Positions 26,709-35,855 of a DNA stretch of 45,030 nucleotides are shown in pieces; positions within the stretch are counted from its first letter, which is position 1, and the number at the start of each line of letters is the position of its first letter. This DNA comes from Bacteriovoracaceae bacterium (GTDB lineage: Bacteria; Bdellovibrionota; Bacteriovoracia; Bacteriovoracales; Bacteriovoracaceae), in the NCBI GenBank assembly GCA_016786485.1, contig JAEUWD010000053.1, positions 1 through 45,030 of the forward strand, given 5' to 3'. Position numbers and translations under genes: made by a program. Below the pieces are notes generated by a model. The model saw only the letters and a list, made by a program, of their open reading frames with translations. It made no database searches and was not told the origin of the DNA.

Positions 26709-27647
26709 CTATCGTAAGTTTACAAAGTAGCTGTTTCCATCATGTCTATATTCATTGATTTTGTTTCTTAGAGTTCTGATAGACACACCTAAAATTTTCG
26801 CTGCTTGCGTTCTGTTTTCAGAAGTATGAACAAGAGCTTTTTTAATAAGTAGTTTTTCAGCTTCTTTAAGTGACATTAGACGAATTCCATCTTCACTTTC
26901 TTCGTATGAAGCACTTTCAACACGTTTTTCACCAAATTCAATCGCGCTTGCATCAACCACTGACTCTTCCGCTGTAAGAGCAGCTGATTCAATAACTGAA
27001 CGAAGTTCGCTAATGTTATTTGCCCAATAGTGTGAAGCAAGTTTATCGATAGCTTCATTTGAGAAGTTAAGAGTTTCAATTCCGTTTTCACCAGCAAATT
27101 TGCTTAAATAGTAATTAGCTAGTTCATAAATATCACCAGTTCTCTCTCTTAATGGAGACAAGCTAATTTGTGTGTTAGCAAAGTACATATAAAGTGAACG
27201 GTGGAATCTTCCTGCACCAACATATTTTGATAAATTTTTGGTTGTTGTCGCAAGAATTCTGATGTCGAGGTCGTAATCAGTTAATTCTTGAATGATAGTA
27301 ATCAAACGTTTCTGGAAAACTTCATCAATCCCATCAATGTTTGCGAAAACGACTGTACCTGAATTGGAACGCTCAAGAACACCGCGAACAAACTTTCCAT
27401 CGGCTTCACGATAACCCAGGATTTCGTTCTCAACTTTCTTTGGATCAGAAGAACAGTCAACAACGTTGAATGGTCCATTTCGTCTCGAAGATGCATTGTG
27501 AATAAAACGACAAAGAGTGCGTTTGCCGGTACCGTGCTCACCTACCACCAGTGCTGGGGTTTTAGTTACTGAAACATTGTCAGCAAACTCTAGAGCTTTT
27601 TTGAACTTTGGACTTGAACCTACTAATTCGAAACCTGAAGTTAACAT
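26709..27647 (-). CDS. Divergent NtrC-like AAA+/Fis regulator of the flagellar operon
   Basis: A 312-residue protein: AAA+ domain (about 8-235) and Fis-type helix-turn-helix (about 258-302; TQAAKILGVSIRTLRNKINEY), with no receiver domain. Walker A is GEHGTGKR (36-43). The stretch that normally holds the sigma54-binding GAFTGA loop is replaced by GYREADGKFVRG (79-89), and Walker B reads TVVFANID (98-105), lacking the usual Asp-Glu. It should still bind DNA but probably cannot hydrolyse ATP or open a sigma54 promoter in the normal way. An ideal AGGAGG site precedes the ATG. Co-transcribed with flgB; a flagellar regulatory role is inferred from position. Confidence 0.88.
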   Translation of the reverse strand: MLTSGFELVGSSPKFKKALEFADNVSVTKTPALVVGEHGTGKRTLCRFIHNASSRRNGPFNVVDCSSDPKKVENEILGYREADGKFVRGVLERSNSGTVVFANIDGIDEVFQKRLITIIQELTDYDLDIRILATTTKNLSKYVGAGRFHRSLYMYFANTQISLSPLRERTGDIYELANYYLSKFAGENGIETLNFSNEAIDKLASHYWANNISELRSVIESAALTAEESVVDASAIEFGEKRVESASYEESEDGIRLMSLKEAEKLLIKKALVHTSENRTQAAKILGVSIRTLRNKINEYRHDGNSYFVNLR

Positions 27648-27667
27648 TCGACCTCCTGTCTTTTATG

Positions 27668-30370
27668 TTAAAGTTGTACTCCCAATTTAATTCCAGACAA
27701 TTCCGTCTTCGCCATCTCTCTTAGATAGCTCGGAACGGCCTCATCCTTAATTAGAGAATTTAAAATCTCACTTCCTTGTTCGACTTTTAAATTCTTTATT
27801 AATGATTTTCCATATAAATATCTTACTCGTGATTGATAACTTGAAGTTTTAAACTTGTCCAAAAATTCAGCTGCTCTTATTTCAACGACCGCTTGATCGG
27901 TATTTTTTTGAGAAGTCATTGTTTCAAGCGATAGGTACATAATTCTTTCTTGAGCGTTTAATAGCGACTGACTCTTTAATGACTGAGAAGCTAAATCTTT
28001 CAAAATTGCATCTGCCGTCTTTAACATTCTGTCCACTTGATTACTGTTGCCGAGTGACTCAATGTAGTTGCTTAATAATTCGCCTAATTGGTCTGAGGTC
28101 AGTCGGTTGTTTTTGTTTTGATTAATAAGATACGACTCAAAGTTATTGGCCGCATTCGCGTACTCTTTTTTATTGTAACTAACAACGCCCTGGAAGTAAT
28201 CAAAATTTATCTCACTTCTGTCACCCTTGGAAATTTTACCTAGGAACTGCTCAGCATTGCTCCAAAGTCTTTTCGCGATCATGTTTTCAAGCACTAACTC
28301 GTTAATCATGTTCTCTAATTTAATGTTTTTATCGCGTGCAACCCAAATCGGAAAAGTTTTAATATTCACTTCGCTAATTGTTTTAAACGATTCGATTGAA
28401 CGTTCAAAGCTGTTCTGGAGGCCTAACTTGGTGTAAGCATTGGCCACAATGTAATGAATTTGAGGATTGATAGTAGTCTTATTATCAAACTTATCTTTAT
28501 ATGTTTCCCATAACTTAACCGCTTTTGAATAGTTCTCTTCTTCAAAAGATTCTTTAATTAAACCAAAAATAATTTCAGAACCATCTTGTTCAAAAACTTT
28601 ACGGTGCAAAGGAGTGAATGAATCAAGCGGGATACTTGATAAATAAGTCAGTGCTTTCTTATACTCTCCAGAGTTAATGAAAAGTCTTAAACGAACTTGC
28701 CACAATAACTTCTTGAGATCACGATCAATAACATTCTTTTCATCATCAGCAGCTTCAAAGAAAACTTGCTGCTCTAAATCTTCTGCAGTTAATTCTTTTT
28801 TGCGGGCCAATCTGACACCAAGGTAACGAAGTTTGGCTTCGAAACGTGCTTTAGGATTGGTTGAGCGATCTAAAGCATTACGGTAAAGCATGATGGTTTT
28901 GTCCACCTTCTCTTCCGTTAAATCATAACTTAAAGCAATTCTTAAACGCGCAAAAGGTGAAACGTTGGCTAAGTGTGAGTAATCTTTTAAAAAAGTATCG
29001 AATAACTCAATCGCCTGAGGATATTTTGACTCTCTAAAATAAGCTTCCGCTGTATTAAATAAAATTGATGGATGAACAGGGCTGATAAGCGACTTCTTGT
29101 TTTTCTCATACAGGCTTATGACTTCCGCATTATCATTGCGTATAAGCAGTGCGTACGAGTTATAAGCATGACCAATTTGTTTAGGTAGAATTTTTACAAT
29201 GTACTGATCTTCTAAGAACTCATTGATTTTTTCGTTCTGCTTTAACATCGCGAGCGTGTGAAGGATGACACGTGAACTATGGACAGTCATTTCTTTATCA
29301 AACTGAGCTTTTGAATCGATAAATAACTTACGAGCAAGTTCCAAAGACTTAATATAGTCACCACGATTAAGTGAAGACTGAATCATATAACGATTGATAG
29401 CTCTTCTTAGTTCATAATTAGTCGAGCTCTCAAGAATTCCATTAAGAATGTTGTCAGCCGCTGCATTAACGCCAGTGTTTTTATCGATAAGGTTATTCTT
29501 TAAAAGAGCGTTGGCCTTAATGTACTGATTCTTTTCGTAGTTACTATCGATTTTGTACTTATCTTCATAAAGCTTTAATGATTTTGCTAGCATTCCCCAA
29601 TTTTCTTTACGGTAAAGATTAATACTTAGCTGCATGTGCGCTTCTTTTTCATCTTTTTCGTAATCCGAGTCCGTAATTGGAAAGAAATATTCTGGAATCT
29701 TACTATTTAAATTAATGTCTTCATCCATACTTGGAATCAACGGAGTATAATCCCAAATAAAAGTACCACCATATCTGAAATCTCTATAACCTGGATTCTT
29801 TTCTCTAATCTCTTTATTTTCTGAAGTAATCGGATTGGCCACATCTTCTAAATTCATGACTGGCTTCTTCGCTACTTTCTTCTTGGCCTTGCTAGTATCC
29901 GCAGTTACGATGACGGGCTTCGCTGTTTGAACTTCTTTTACTAGTTCAATTTGCTGCTGTGTTTTTAATTCCTCGTTAACCCAGAAATCTACGACGTATT
30001 TTTGGTCATCATTTTTATAGAAAGTAAAAAATTCAATAGCGCTATCGGCTAATGTGACCTCTACCGTCGCAGGTTCTGACGGAAAGTTATCTCTCTTATA
30101 TTGAATGTCCTTAATATATTGATTATTTTTTGAAGCTTTTGTGAGATCTTCAGCAATCTTATTATATAACTCGATGTTTAATGTCTGGATGAGCAATTTA
30201 TTATTATCATTACGAATAACAATTTGCTCTTTTGGTAATACAACGTTCCAACGTAAGTGCGTTTGAAATTGTTCCTGCAATAAAACTTGTGACTGCGCGT
30301 TCAGGCAAAAAAGCCCTAGAAGAAAAATTGCCGGAGTCAATAATTTGAATGCAACAAAGCGCATTGTCAT
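27668..30370 (-). CDS. Exported TPR-repeat protein heading the flagellar operon
   Basis: A 900-residue protein. I chose the ATG at 30370: AGGAAG lies 4-5 nt upstream and the next 25 residues (FKLLTPAIFLLGLFCLNAQS) form a signal peptide; the longer frame from 30415 lacks this. After a beta-rich N-terminal domain (about 30-150, somewhat AMIN-like) and a basic linker, the rest is long arrays of helical TPR-type repeats (for example SILFNTAEAYFRESKYPQAI, FDYFQGVVSYNKKEYANAAN). Probably a periplasmic scaffold. It precedes the regulator by 20 nt and is the first gene in this strand's run, suggesting a link to flagellar assembly, but that is inference. Confidence 0.75.
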   Translation of the reverse strand: MTMRFVAFKLLTPAIFLLGLFCLNAQSQVLLQEQFQTHLRWNVVLPKEQIVIRNDNNKLLIQTLNIELYNKIAEDLTKASKNNQYIKDIQYKRDNFPSEPATVEVTLADSAIEFFTFYKNDDQKYVVDFWVNEELKTQQQIELVKEVQTAKPVIVTADTSKAKKKVAKKPVMNLEDVANPITSENKEIREKNPGYRDFRYGGTFIWDYTPLIPSMDEDINLNSKIPEYFFPITDSDYEKDEKEAHMQLSINLYRKENWGMLAKSLKLYEDKYKIDSNYEKNQYIKANALLKNNLIDKNTGVNAAADNILNGILESSTNYELRRAINRYMIQSSLNRGDYIKSLELARKLFIDSKAQFDKEMTVHSSRVILHTLAMLKQNEKINEFLEDQYIVKILPKQIGHAYNSYALLIRNDNAEVISLYEKNKKSLISPVHPSILFNTAEAYFRESKYPQAIELFDTFLKDYSHLANVSPFARLRIALSYDLTEEKVDKTIMLYRNALDRSTNPKARFEAKLRYLGVRLARKKELTAEDLEQQVFFEAADDEKNVIDRDLKKLLWQVRLRLFINSGEYKKALTYLSSIPLDSFTPLHRKVFEQDGSEIIFGLIKESFEEENYSKAVKLWETYKDKFDNKTTINPQIHYIVANAYTKLGLQNSFERSIESFKTISEVNIKTFPIWVARDKNIKLENMINELVLENMIAKRLWSNAEQFLGKISKGDRSEINFDYFQGVVSYNKKEYANAANNFESYLINQNKNNRLTSDQLGELLSNYIESLGNSNQVDRMLKTADAILKDLASQSLKSQSLLNAQERIMYLSLETMTSQKNTDQAVVEIRAAEFLDKFKTSSYQSRVRYLYGKSLIKNLKVEQGSEILNSLIKDEAVPSYLREMAKTELSGIKLGVQL

Positions 30371-30574
30371 GAAACTTCCTGTTTCAAATTCAATGAAAAG
30401 AAGATCTATCCTCATGATAAATCCGTTTCCTACAGATAGTTTACATTGAATTGGATTTTAAAAAAGGAATTTTTTTCTGCTAGGCACTTTTTTTCTAGTC
30501 ATTTCTTTGACGAAAAAATCTTAACACAGATTTACAATGACTTAGTTAATAGTGTTATTTTAAAATGATAGAAG

Positions 30575-31084
30575 ATGAAAGTTATGCTGAAATACCCTAC
30601 AAAACACGTCGGTTTCTTATTGATATCTCTATTACTTAATAGTTGTAGCATCTTTTCTTTTTTCTCTTCCGATCCAAAGCCACAAAAGAGTAATTATAAA
30701 ATCAAATTCATTCACCAGAACTGGAGTGAAATCCCGCCTGAGAGCTCTGACCGTGCCTTCCTCAGCAAGAAGAATGGGGATATTATTCTCGCCAATAGCT
30801 TTTGCCATGAATACCAGGACACCCCCCTAGATATTCTTAGTGAGCGTGCGCTCAAAGGCATCGAAGATTTAGAGTATATAAATAGACGAACGGTAACCCT
30901 CTTAGGTCGTGAAGCCCATGAGATTATGGCCAAGGGTAAGCTCGACGGGGTCAAAATCTACCTTAAACTCCTCAATTATAGACGGGACGAATGTTACTAC
31001 GACTTCCTCTTTATTTCCCAATATCAATTAAACCCGGATAGTGAGAAAATATTCATAAAGTTTATTGATTCAATTGAGTTCTAA
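30575..31084 (+). CDS. Lipoprotein preceding the Mla transporter genes
   Basis: A 169-residue predicted lipoprotein: hydrophobic signal (GFLLISLLLNSC) with the lipobox ending at Cys24, then a mature domain of about 145 residues with mixed strands and helices (NWSEIPPESSDRAFLSKKNGDIILAN). I recognise no family. The stop codon is immediately followed by the ATG of mlaE with no gap, so it belongs to the same operon. In E. coli the periplasmic and outer-membrane partners of MlaFEDB are MlaC and MlaA; this protein resembles neither by eye but may play a partner role. Confidence 0.75.
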   Translation: MKVMLKYPTKHVGFLLISLLLNSCSIFSFFSSDPKPQKSNYKIKFIHQNWSEIPPESSDRAFLSKKNGDIILANSFCHEYQDTPLDILSERALKGIEDLEYINRRTVTLLGREAHEIMAKGKLDGVKIYLKLLNYRRDECYYDFLFISQYQLNPDSEKIFIKFIDSIEF

Positions 31085-31867
31085 ATGACCAGTCTAAAAA
31101 AAACAAAGTTCGAAAAATTTATCTTCACCGTAGGTGATATGGTGATTTTTTTTAAAGACTTTGTGGTCTGCTGTTTTACTCGTCCTTTTTATTATCATAA
31201 ATTTATTGAGCAAATGGTTCGCCTGGGAATCGACTCGATTACCATCACCGCGATCATTGGTTTTGTGGCGGGCTTGATTATGACCTTAGAATTTGGTCAT
31301 GGTTTGGCCAAGTTCGGTGGAACACTTTACGTTCCGGCCATTGTTTCGCTATCGATTGTACGTGAAATGTCACCGATTCTAACCTCGCTCCTTATCGCCG
31401 GTCGTATCGGCTCTGGGATTACGGCTGAAATTGGCTCGATGAATGTCACCGAACAAGTCGATGCTATTCGCGCGCTAGGAACTTCACCTATTCGCGTACT
31501 AGTCGTGCCTAAGGTTTTGGCCACCATGTTATCACTGCCGCTTTTAACCATTATGGCGTCGTTTCTTGGAATACTTTCAGGCATGTTAATCGCCAATCTC
31601 GAATTTGGAATTTCTCCAGGCTTCTTTCTCAATAAAGCACTTCAATCAGTAAAATTTCCGGATTTGATTGGTGGTTTTATTAAGTCTTTCGTCTTTTCCA
31701 TTATTATTAGTGTCACCGCTTGCTACCGCGGCTTTAAAACTCGTGATGGAACCACGGGTGTTGGAAACTCAACCACGTGGGTTGTCGTAACAGCTTCGAT
31801 AGGAATTTTATTTGCCGACTTCTTTTTAAGTAAAATATTAATTTTAACCCTACATAAATACCGATGA
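31085..31867 (+). CDS. mlaE: MlaE-type lipid ABC transporter permease
   Basis: A 260-residue inner-membrane permease that moves phospholipids between inner and outer membrane. The MlaE/TTG2B signature is clear: ITAIIGFVAGLIMTLEFG, IVREMSPILTSLLIAGRIGSGITAEIGSM, VTEQVDAIRALGTSPIRVLVVPK, plus a C-terminal helix pair. Starts directly on the stop of the lipoprotein gene and overlaps the ATPase gene by 4 nt (ATGA), an operon with coupled translation. Confidence 0.94.
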   Translation: MTSLKKTKFEKFIFTVGDMVIFFKDFVVCCFTRPFYYHKFIEQMVRLGIDSITITAIIGFVAGLIMTLEFGHGLAKFGGTLYVPAIVSLSIVREMSPILTSLLIAGRIGSGITAEIGSMNVTEQVDAIRALGTSPIRVLVVPKVLATMLSLPLLTIMASFLGILSGMLIANLEFGISPGFFLNKALQSVKFPDLIGGFIKSFVFSIIISVTACYRGFKTRDGTTGVGNSTTWVVVTASIGILFADFFLSKILILTLHKYR

Positions 31868-32622
31868 GCGATACACTCTTAACCATTGAACATTTAGCAA
31901 AATCTTTCGGTGAAAACACCATTCACCGGGATATTAACTTAAAGTTAAAAAAACATGAAATGTTAGGACTCTTGGGAAATTCAGGAACAGGAAAGTCGGT
32001 TCTCCTTCGTTCAATTATAGGTTTAGAAAGAATTGATTCAGGTAAAATTTATTATCAAGATAAACGCATTGATAATTTAGTCGAAGATGAGCTATTCCCG
32101 GTGCGAACAAAAATCAGCTACGCTTTTCAAAACGGCGCGCTCTTTGATTCGATTAATATTTTTGAGAACATCGCGTACCCATTATTTGAACATACTAAAC
32201 TCACCTTCACCGAGATTACCGCGAAGGTTGAAAATATGTTGGCACTAGTCGGACTCGAAGGCAAAACGACCTTAATGCCTTCAGATCTTTCAGGCGGGAT
32301 GAGAAAACGTGTTGGACTAGCACGCTCAATTATTTTAAATCCGGATGTGGTTCTTTACGATGAACCTACTGCGGGTTTAGACCCCGTCAATACTGAAAAC
32401 ATTTTAAATATTATGCAAAAAATGAAAGAGACCGGGACCGCTGGTATTTTCGTGACCCACGACATTCCTGCCGCAGTTAAAGTTTGTGACAGAATTGTTA
32501 TAATTGATAAAGGCATCATTGCATACGAAGGAACACCCGACGACTTAATGTCGAGTGATAACGAAATCGTTAATCGATTCTTTAAGGATCACAACGACGA
32601 ATACGCCAAGGGCAAGGCATGA
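31864..32622 (+). CDS. mlaF: MlaF-type lipid ABC transporter ATPase
   Basis: A 252-residue cytoplasmic ATP-binding subunit. Walker A GNSGTGKS (38-45), Q-loop Gln89, signature LSGGMRKR (142-149), Walker B VVLYDEP (162-168), H-loop His199. The Met-Arg-Lys-Arg form of the signature is typical of MlaF. Overlaps mlaE and mlaD by 4 nt each. Confidence 0.95.
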   Translation: MSDTLLTIEHLAKSFGENTIHRDINLKLKKHEMLGLLGNSGTGKSVLLRSIIGLERIDSGKIYYQDKRIDNLVEDELFPVRTKISYAFQNGALFDSINIFENIAYPLFEHTKLTFTEITAKVENMLALVGLEGKTTLMPSDLSGGMRKRVGLARSIILNPDVVLYDEPTAGLDPVNTENILNIMQKMKETGTAGIFVTHDIPAAVKVCDRIVIIDKGIIAYEGTPDDLMSSDNEIVNRFFKDHNDEYAKGKA

Positions 32623-33374
32623 GAGAAAATGAATTTCGAAATATTGTAAAGGTTGGAATCTTTGTTTCGATTCTTACTTTTGTTTTTATGACTTTTATCG
32701 TTTTCATTGGGAAAGAGACAACTATCTTTGACTCCACCACTAAGATTCGCGCCCACTTAACCAACGCTCAACTCTTACAAAATGGAACCTTCGTTCAACT
32801 CAAAGGGATTAAAATTGGCTTTGTCGAGCGAGTTTTTATTACTGAAGAAGAAAAAGTTGAAGTCACGCTTAAAATCAAAAATGAATACTTAAAATGGATT
32901 CGTAAAGACAGCCAGGTTTCGGTTAATACCGCTGGTCTGGTCGGAGATAAATTCGTCGAAATCTCAACCGGAACAGCAGAGTCTCCCGTCTTTCATCCTG
33001 AGATGGACATCTTGGAAGCCTCAGGCGCTTTTGATATGAAATCATTCGCTGCCAAAGGCGAAAGTGCCGTCGAGAAAATGGCCAGTGTTTTGGCCCGTCT
33101 TGATCATATTTTAGCTAGCTTAGAAGAAGATCAGAAACTCTCCAAAGCGATTACCAATCTTTCAAGTGCCAGCAAGTCTATCGGAGGCACGATGGAGCAG
33201 TTGAATAAAGTACTCAAGCGTGTGGAACAAGGTCCAGGCTCTGTTCACTCACTTGTTTATGACGATGTTTTGCACGAAGAATTAAGAACCTTACTCGGTG
33301 GAGCTCAAAGAAACGAAGTTATCAAGTATTTCATCCGCCAGTCTATCAAGAGCTCAGATAAAAATAAAAAATGA
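32619..33374 (+). CDS. mlaD: MlaD-type MCE-domain lipid-binding protein
   Basis: A 251-residue inner-membrane protein with one N-terminal helix (about 10-29) and a periplasmic MCE domain (about 37-118; LLQNGTFVQLKGIKIGFVERVFI, NTAGLVGDKFVEISTG). MCE proteins form hexameric rings that hold lipid. A C-terminal helical part follows (about 140-250), longer than in E. coli MlaD, which may form a tunnel or dock a partner. It is the substrate-binding part of the transporter encoded by the two preceding genes. Confidence 0.92.
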   Translation: MRENEFRNIVKVGIFVSILTFVFMTFIVFIGKETTIFDSTTKIRAHLTNAQLLQNGTFVQLKGIKIGFVERVFITEEEKVEVTLKIKNEYLKWIRKDSQVSVNTAGLVGDKFVEISTGTAESPVFHPEMDILEASGAFDMKSFAAKGESAVEKMASVLARLDHILASLEEDQKLSKAITNLSSASKSIGGTMEQLNKVLKRVEQGPGSVHSLVYDDVLHEELRTLLGGAQRNEVIKYFIRQSIKSSDKNKK

Positions 33375-33409
33375 TTTAAGAACCAAAGCAACTTAGTCGA
33401 TAAACGAAT

Positions 33410-33970
33410 ATGATATTGTTGTTATTGTTTCAACTATTTACCGCTACACTTTTTGCTCAAGAAGACTATCACTTCAAGCCAGCTGGTTGCGAGGACGAAG
33501 TTGATGTCAAAATTTTAAAAAATCCTATCGTAAAAAATGATTTAGTTATCACGCAAGTTCTCTCTGGTACTTATGAAGGACCAGCGGATGAGAAGGGTTT
33601 AGGCGGATTATTTACCACGCTTGGTGGTAATTTGGTGGCAGAAAGTGACGAAGATCAACCTTTTAAACCAAATACCCATGGAAAATTTTTTAAAATTTCC
33701 GTTAAAAATTTACACGAGGGCTTTTCTGAATTCAAAACCGAAGCTTATATTCACGTCGACGAATTTAAAAAGGTTCACGGTTGTCTCGGAGATATTTATA
33801 TTCCAGAAATGATCGCAACACTTCTCAAGGGTGGCCCCATGGTGGGTGAAGCTGACAATCAGAATGGAAATTTTGAAAATGAAGCTCGCAAAAGTAGAAT
33901 GTTAGACTCACAAAACAAGAGAGAGCCCGCTAGTAATGTTATCAAAAAAACCAAAGATGATAGTCATTAA
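33410..33970 (+). CDS. Exported protein at the end of the Mla operon
   Basis: A 186-residue protein with a short signal peptide (ILLLLFQLFTATLFA, cleavage before QEDYHF). The mature part has a beta-rich region (CEDEVDVKILKNPIVKNDLVITQVLSG; Cys residues in GCEDE and HGCLG could pair) and a polar, basic C-terminal tail (ENEARKSRMLDSQNKREP). No family recognised. The gene starts 35 nt after mlaD and ends on a stop shared with the convergent response regulator gene. It might be a periplasmic partner of the transporter; that is only suggested by position. Confidence 0.65.
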   Translation: MILLLLFQLFTATLFAQEDYHFKPAGCEDEVDVKILKNPIVKNDLVITQVLSGTYEGPADEKGLGGLFTTLGGNLVAESDEDQPFKPNTHGKFFKISVKNLHEGFSEFKTEAYIHVDEFKKVHGCLGDIYIPEMIATLLKGGPMVGEADNQNGNFENEARKSRMLDSQNKREPASNVIKKTKDDSH

Positions 33971-35496
33971 GCTTCGAGAGATTTCTTCTTGAGCTTCTCA
34001 ATCAATGTTGTACGATTCATCGATAATAATCTTGAAGCCTGATTTTTGTTACCATTGGTGCGGCCTAAGGCTTGCATGATAAGCGAGTCCTCGATGTCTG
34101 AAATGACTTTCTTCAGATCAATTCCATACTCTGGTAATTCAAAAATGTTTTTATAAAGTGACGACGCCAAAGGATTATGGCGATAGATTTTTGCTGGCAG
34201 ATCTTCTGGTAGAATTTTGTTTCCGCCTCTTAAAATAACTAAACGCTCGATAACGTTTTCTAATTCACGAACGTTACCTGGCCAATCATATGAAAGCAAA
34301 AGCTCAAGCGCTTGGTCTGAAATTTCAATTTCATTACGTTTATCCGCACTTACGAAACGCTCAAGGAAATAACCAATCAATAATGGAATATCCTCTCTAC
34401 GCTCTTTTAAAGCCGGTAACTTAATTGGAATAACATTCAGGCGGTAGAATAAATCTTCACGAAACTTGCCTTCTTGAACGGCTTTATCTAAATCACGGTG
34501 AGTGGCCGCAATAATTCGCACATCCACATCCGTTGGAGTTGAACCACCCACAGGCTCCACTTGGCGACCTTGAATAACTCTTAATAACTTCACTTGAAGT
34601 ATCAGTGGCATATCTCCAATTTCATCTAAGAAAATGGAACCGTTATTGGCCACTTCAAAGCGACCTTTGCGAGTTGAAATAGCACCTGTGAAGGCACCTT
34701 TTATATGTCCGAATAGTTCACTTTCTAATAATTCACCCGGAATCGCACCACAATTCACAGATACTTTTGGAAACTTTCTACGTTCTGAAAGTTTATGAAT
34801 AGCATTCGCCACTAATTCTTTACCGGTACCAGAAGGTCCTGTAATGAGAATAGTTGAATCGGATTGAGAAACTTTTTTAATGCGCTCAAAAACTTCACGC
34901 ATAATTTTTGAACGGCCAATCATGCCACAGAAAAGGTCATTTTCATTCGGTCGTTCAATCGTCAATTTATTCGAAACTAAATTACTTAAACCTTTCACTG
35001 CTGCTGTTTCAATTTTTTGCTGATGATTAAATTTATAATTAAATTTATTTTCAATAGCAGCTACTAGCAGGTTATATAGATTTTCTAAATCAAAAGGCTT
35101 CGTTAAATAGTGATAAACACCTTTCTTGGTAGCAGCGATGGCAGTTTCAATACTCGCAAAACCAGTCATCACAATTGAAATAAAGTTATAATTTTTTTCT
35201 TTTAAAATATCGACTAATAACAGACCATCTGAACCTTGATCTAAGCTAATATCAGTCACCAAGCAGAATGGTTCATTATTAGCTTTAAGTGCTAGTGCTT
35301 CAAGACAATCAGATACTTTTGAGAACAAAGTAATTTCAGTATTTAATTTTTTTGCTAGATATTTTTTTAGGCTTAATCCAAGGACTTTATCATCTTCAAC
35401 AATGATAATTTGCGGGCATTGTTCGAGCTCACTTACATCATCCAACTCGCCGGCAACTTCACTATAATTTGACTGCAAGTACTTCAAATCATCCAT
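33967..35496 (-). CDS. NtrC-family sigma54-dependent response regulator
   Basis: A 509-residue protein. Receiver domain (about 29-145): acidic pocket Glu34-Asp35-Asp36, phospho-acceptor Asp82, Lys133. AAA+ domain: Walker A GPSGTGKE (220-227), sigma54-contact loop GAFTGA (267-272), Walker B SIFLDE (287-292). Fis-type helix-turn-helix at the C-terminus (about 480-505). This is the complete, canonical activator of sigma54 promoters controlled by a histidine kinase; no kinase gene is next to it. I prefer the ATG at 35496 over the GTG at 35511, whose G-rich site touches the codon. Convergent with the Mla operon. Confidence 0.93.
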   Translation of the reverse strand: MDDLKYLQSNYSEVAGELDDVSELEQCPQIIIVEDDKVLGLSLKKYLAKKLNTEITLFSKVSDCLEALALKANNEPFCLVTDISLDQGSDGLLLVDILKEKNYNFISIVMTGFASIETAIAATKKGVYHYLTKPFDLENLYNLLVAAIENKFNYKFNHQQKIETAAVKGLSNLVSNKLTIERPNENDLFCGMIGRSKIMREVFERIKKVSQSDSTILITGPSGTGKELVANAIHKLSERRKFPKVSVNCGAIPGELLESELFGHIKGAFTGAISTRKGRFEVANNGSIFLDEIGDMPLILQVKLLRVIQGRQVEPVGGSTPTDVDVRIIAATHRDLDKAVQEGKFREDLFYRLNVIPIKLPALKERREDIPLLIGYFLERFVSADKRNEIEISDQALELLLSYDWPGNVRELENVIERLVILRGGNKILPEDLPAKIYRHNPLASSLYKNIFELPEYGIDLKKVISDIEDSLIMQALGRTNGNKNQASRLLSMNRTTLIEKLKKKSLEA

Positions 35497-35573
35497 ACTA
35501 CAAACCCCCACCCCTTTAGCTTAACGGATGTATTTCGGAAGTGTCAATTTTTAGACAGGGTGAAAATATTGCT

Positions 35574-35825
35574 TTAAGAGGAAATATACCTGATAACTTC
35601 TATCACCTTTCTCACGCTTCGTTCTGGACCACCTGCCCAATAATAAAAGGCAGTAAAAAGGGTACAGATAATAGATAAGCTAATCAAAATACGCGCTGGA
35701 ATTTTTTTATTTCTTAACCAGAAAATATAAGCATACTCAGTCGTAATAACCAGAATTGGGATCGACCAAAACGGTGTATAACGAACAATAAAATAAAGCC
35801 CTTCCGGCTCTAAAAAGAATCTCAT
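35574..35825 (-). CDS. Small two-helix membrane protein
   Basis: An 83-residue protein with two hydrophobic segments (about 14-33 and 45-64) separated by a basic loop (WLRNKKIPAR), and a C-terminal amphipathic stretch (ERSVRKVIEVIRYISS). No family recognised. It lies 30 nt downstream of metK on the same strand. No strong ribosome site is visible (AAGAAC), so it is moderately supported, by length, topology and position. Confidence 0.55.
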   Translation of the reverse strand: MRFFLEPEGLYFIVRYTPFWSIPILVITTEYAYIFWLRNKKIPARILISLSIICTLFTAFYYWAGGPERSVRKVIEVIRYISS

Positions 35826-35855
35826 GCTTATTAGGATATGACAGTTCTTAGAAAC

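Noticed and set aside
30507-30538. TTGACG and TACAAT as a promoter for the lipoprotein-mla operon
   Set aside because: The spacer is 20 nt, outside the useful range, and no other good pairing was found.
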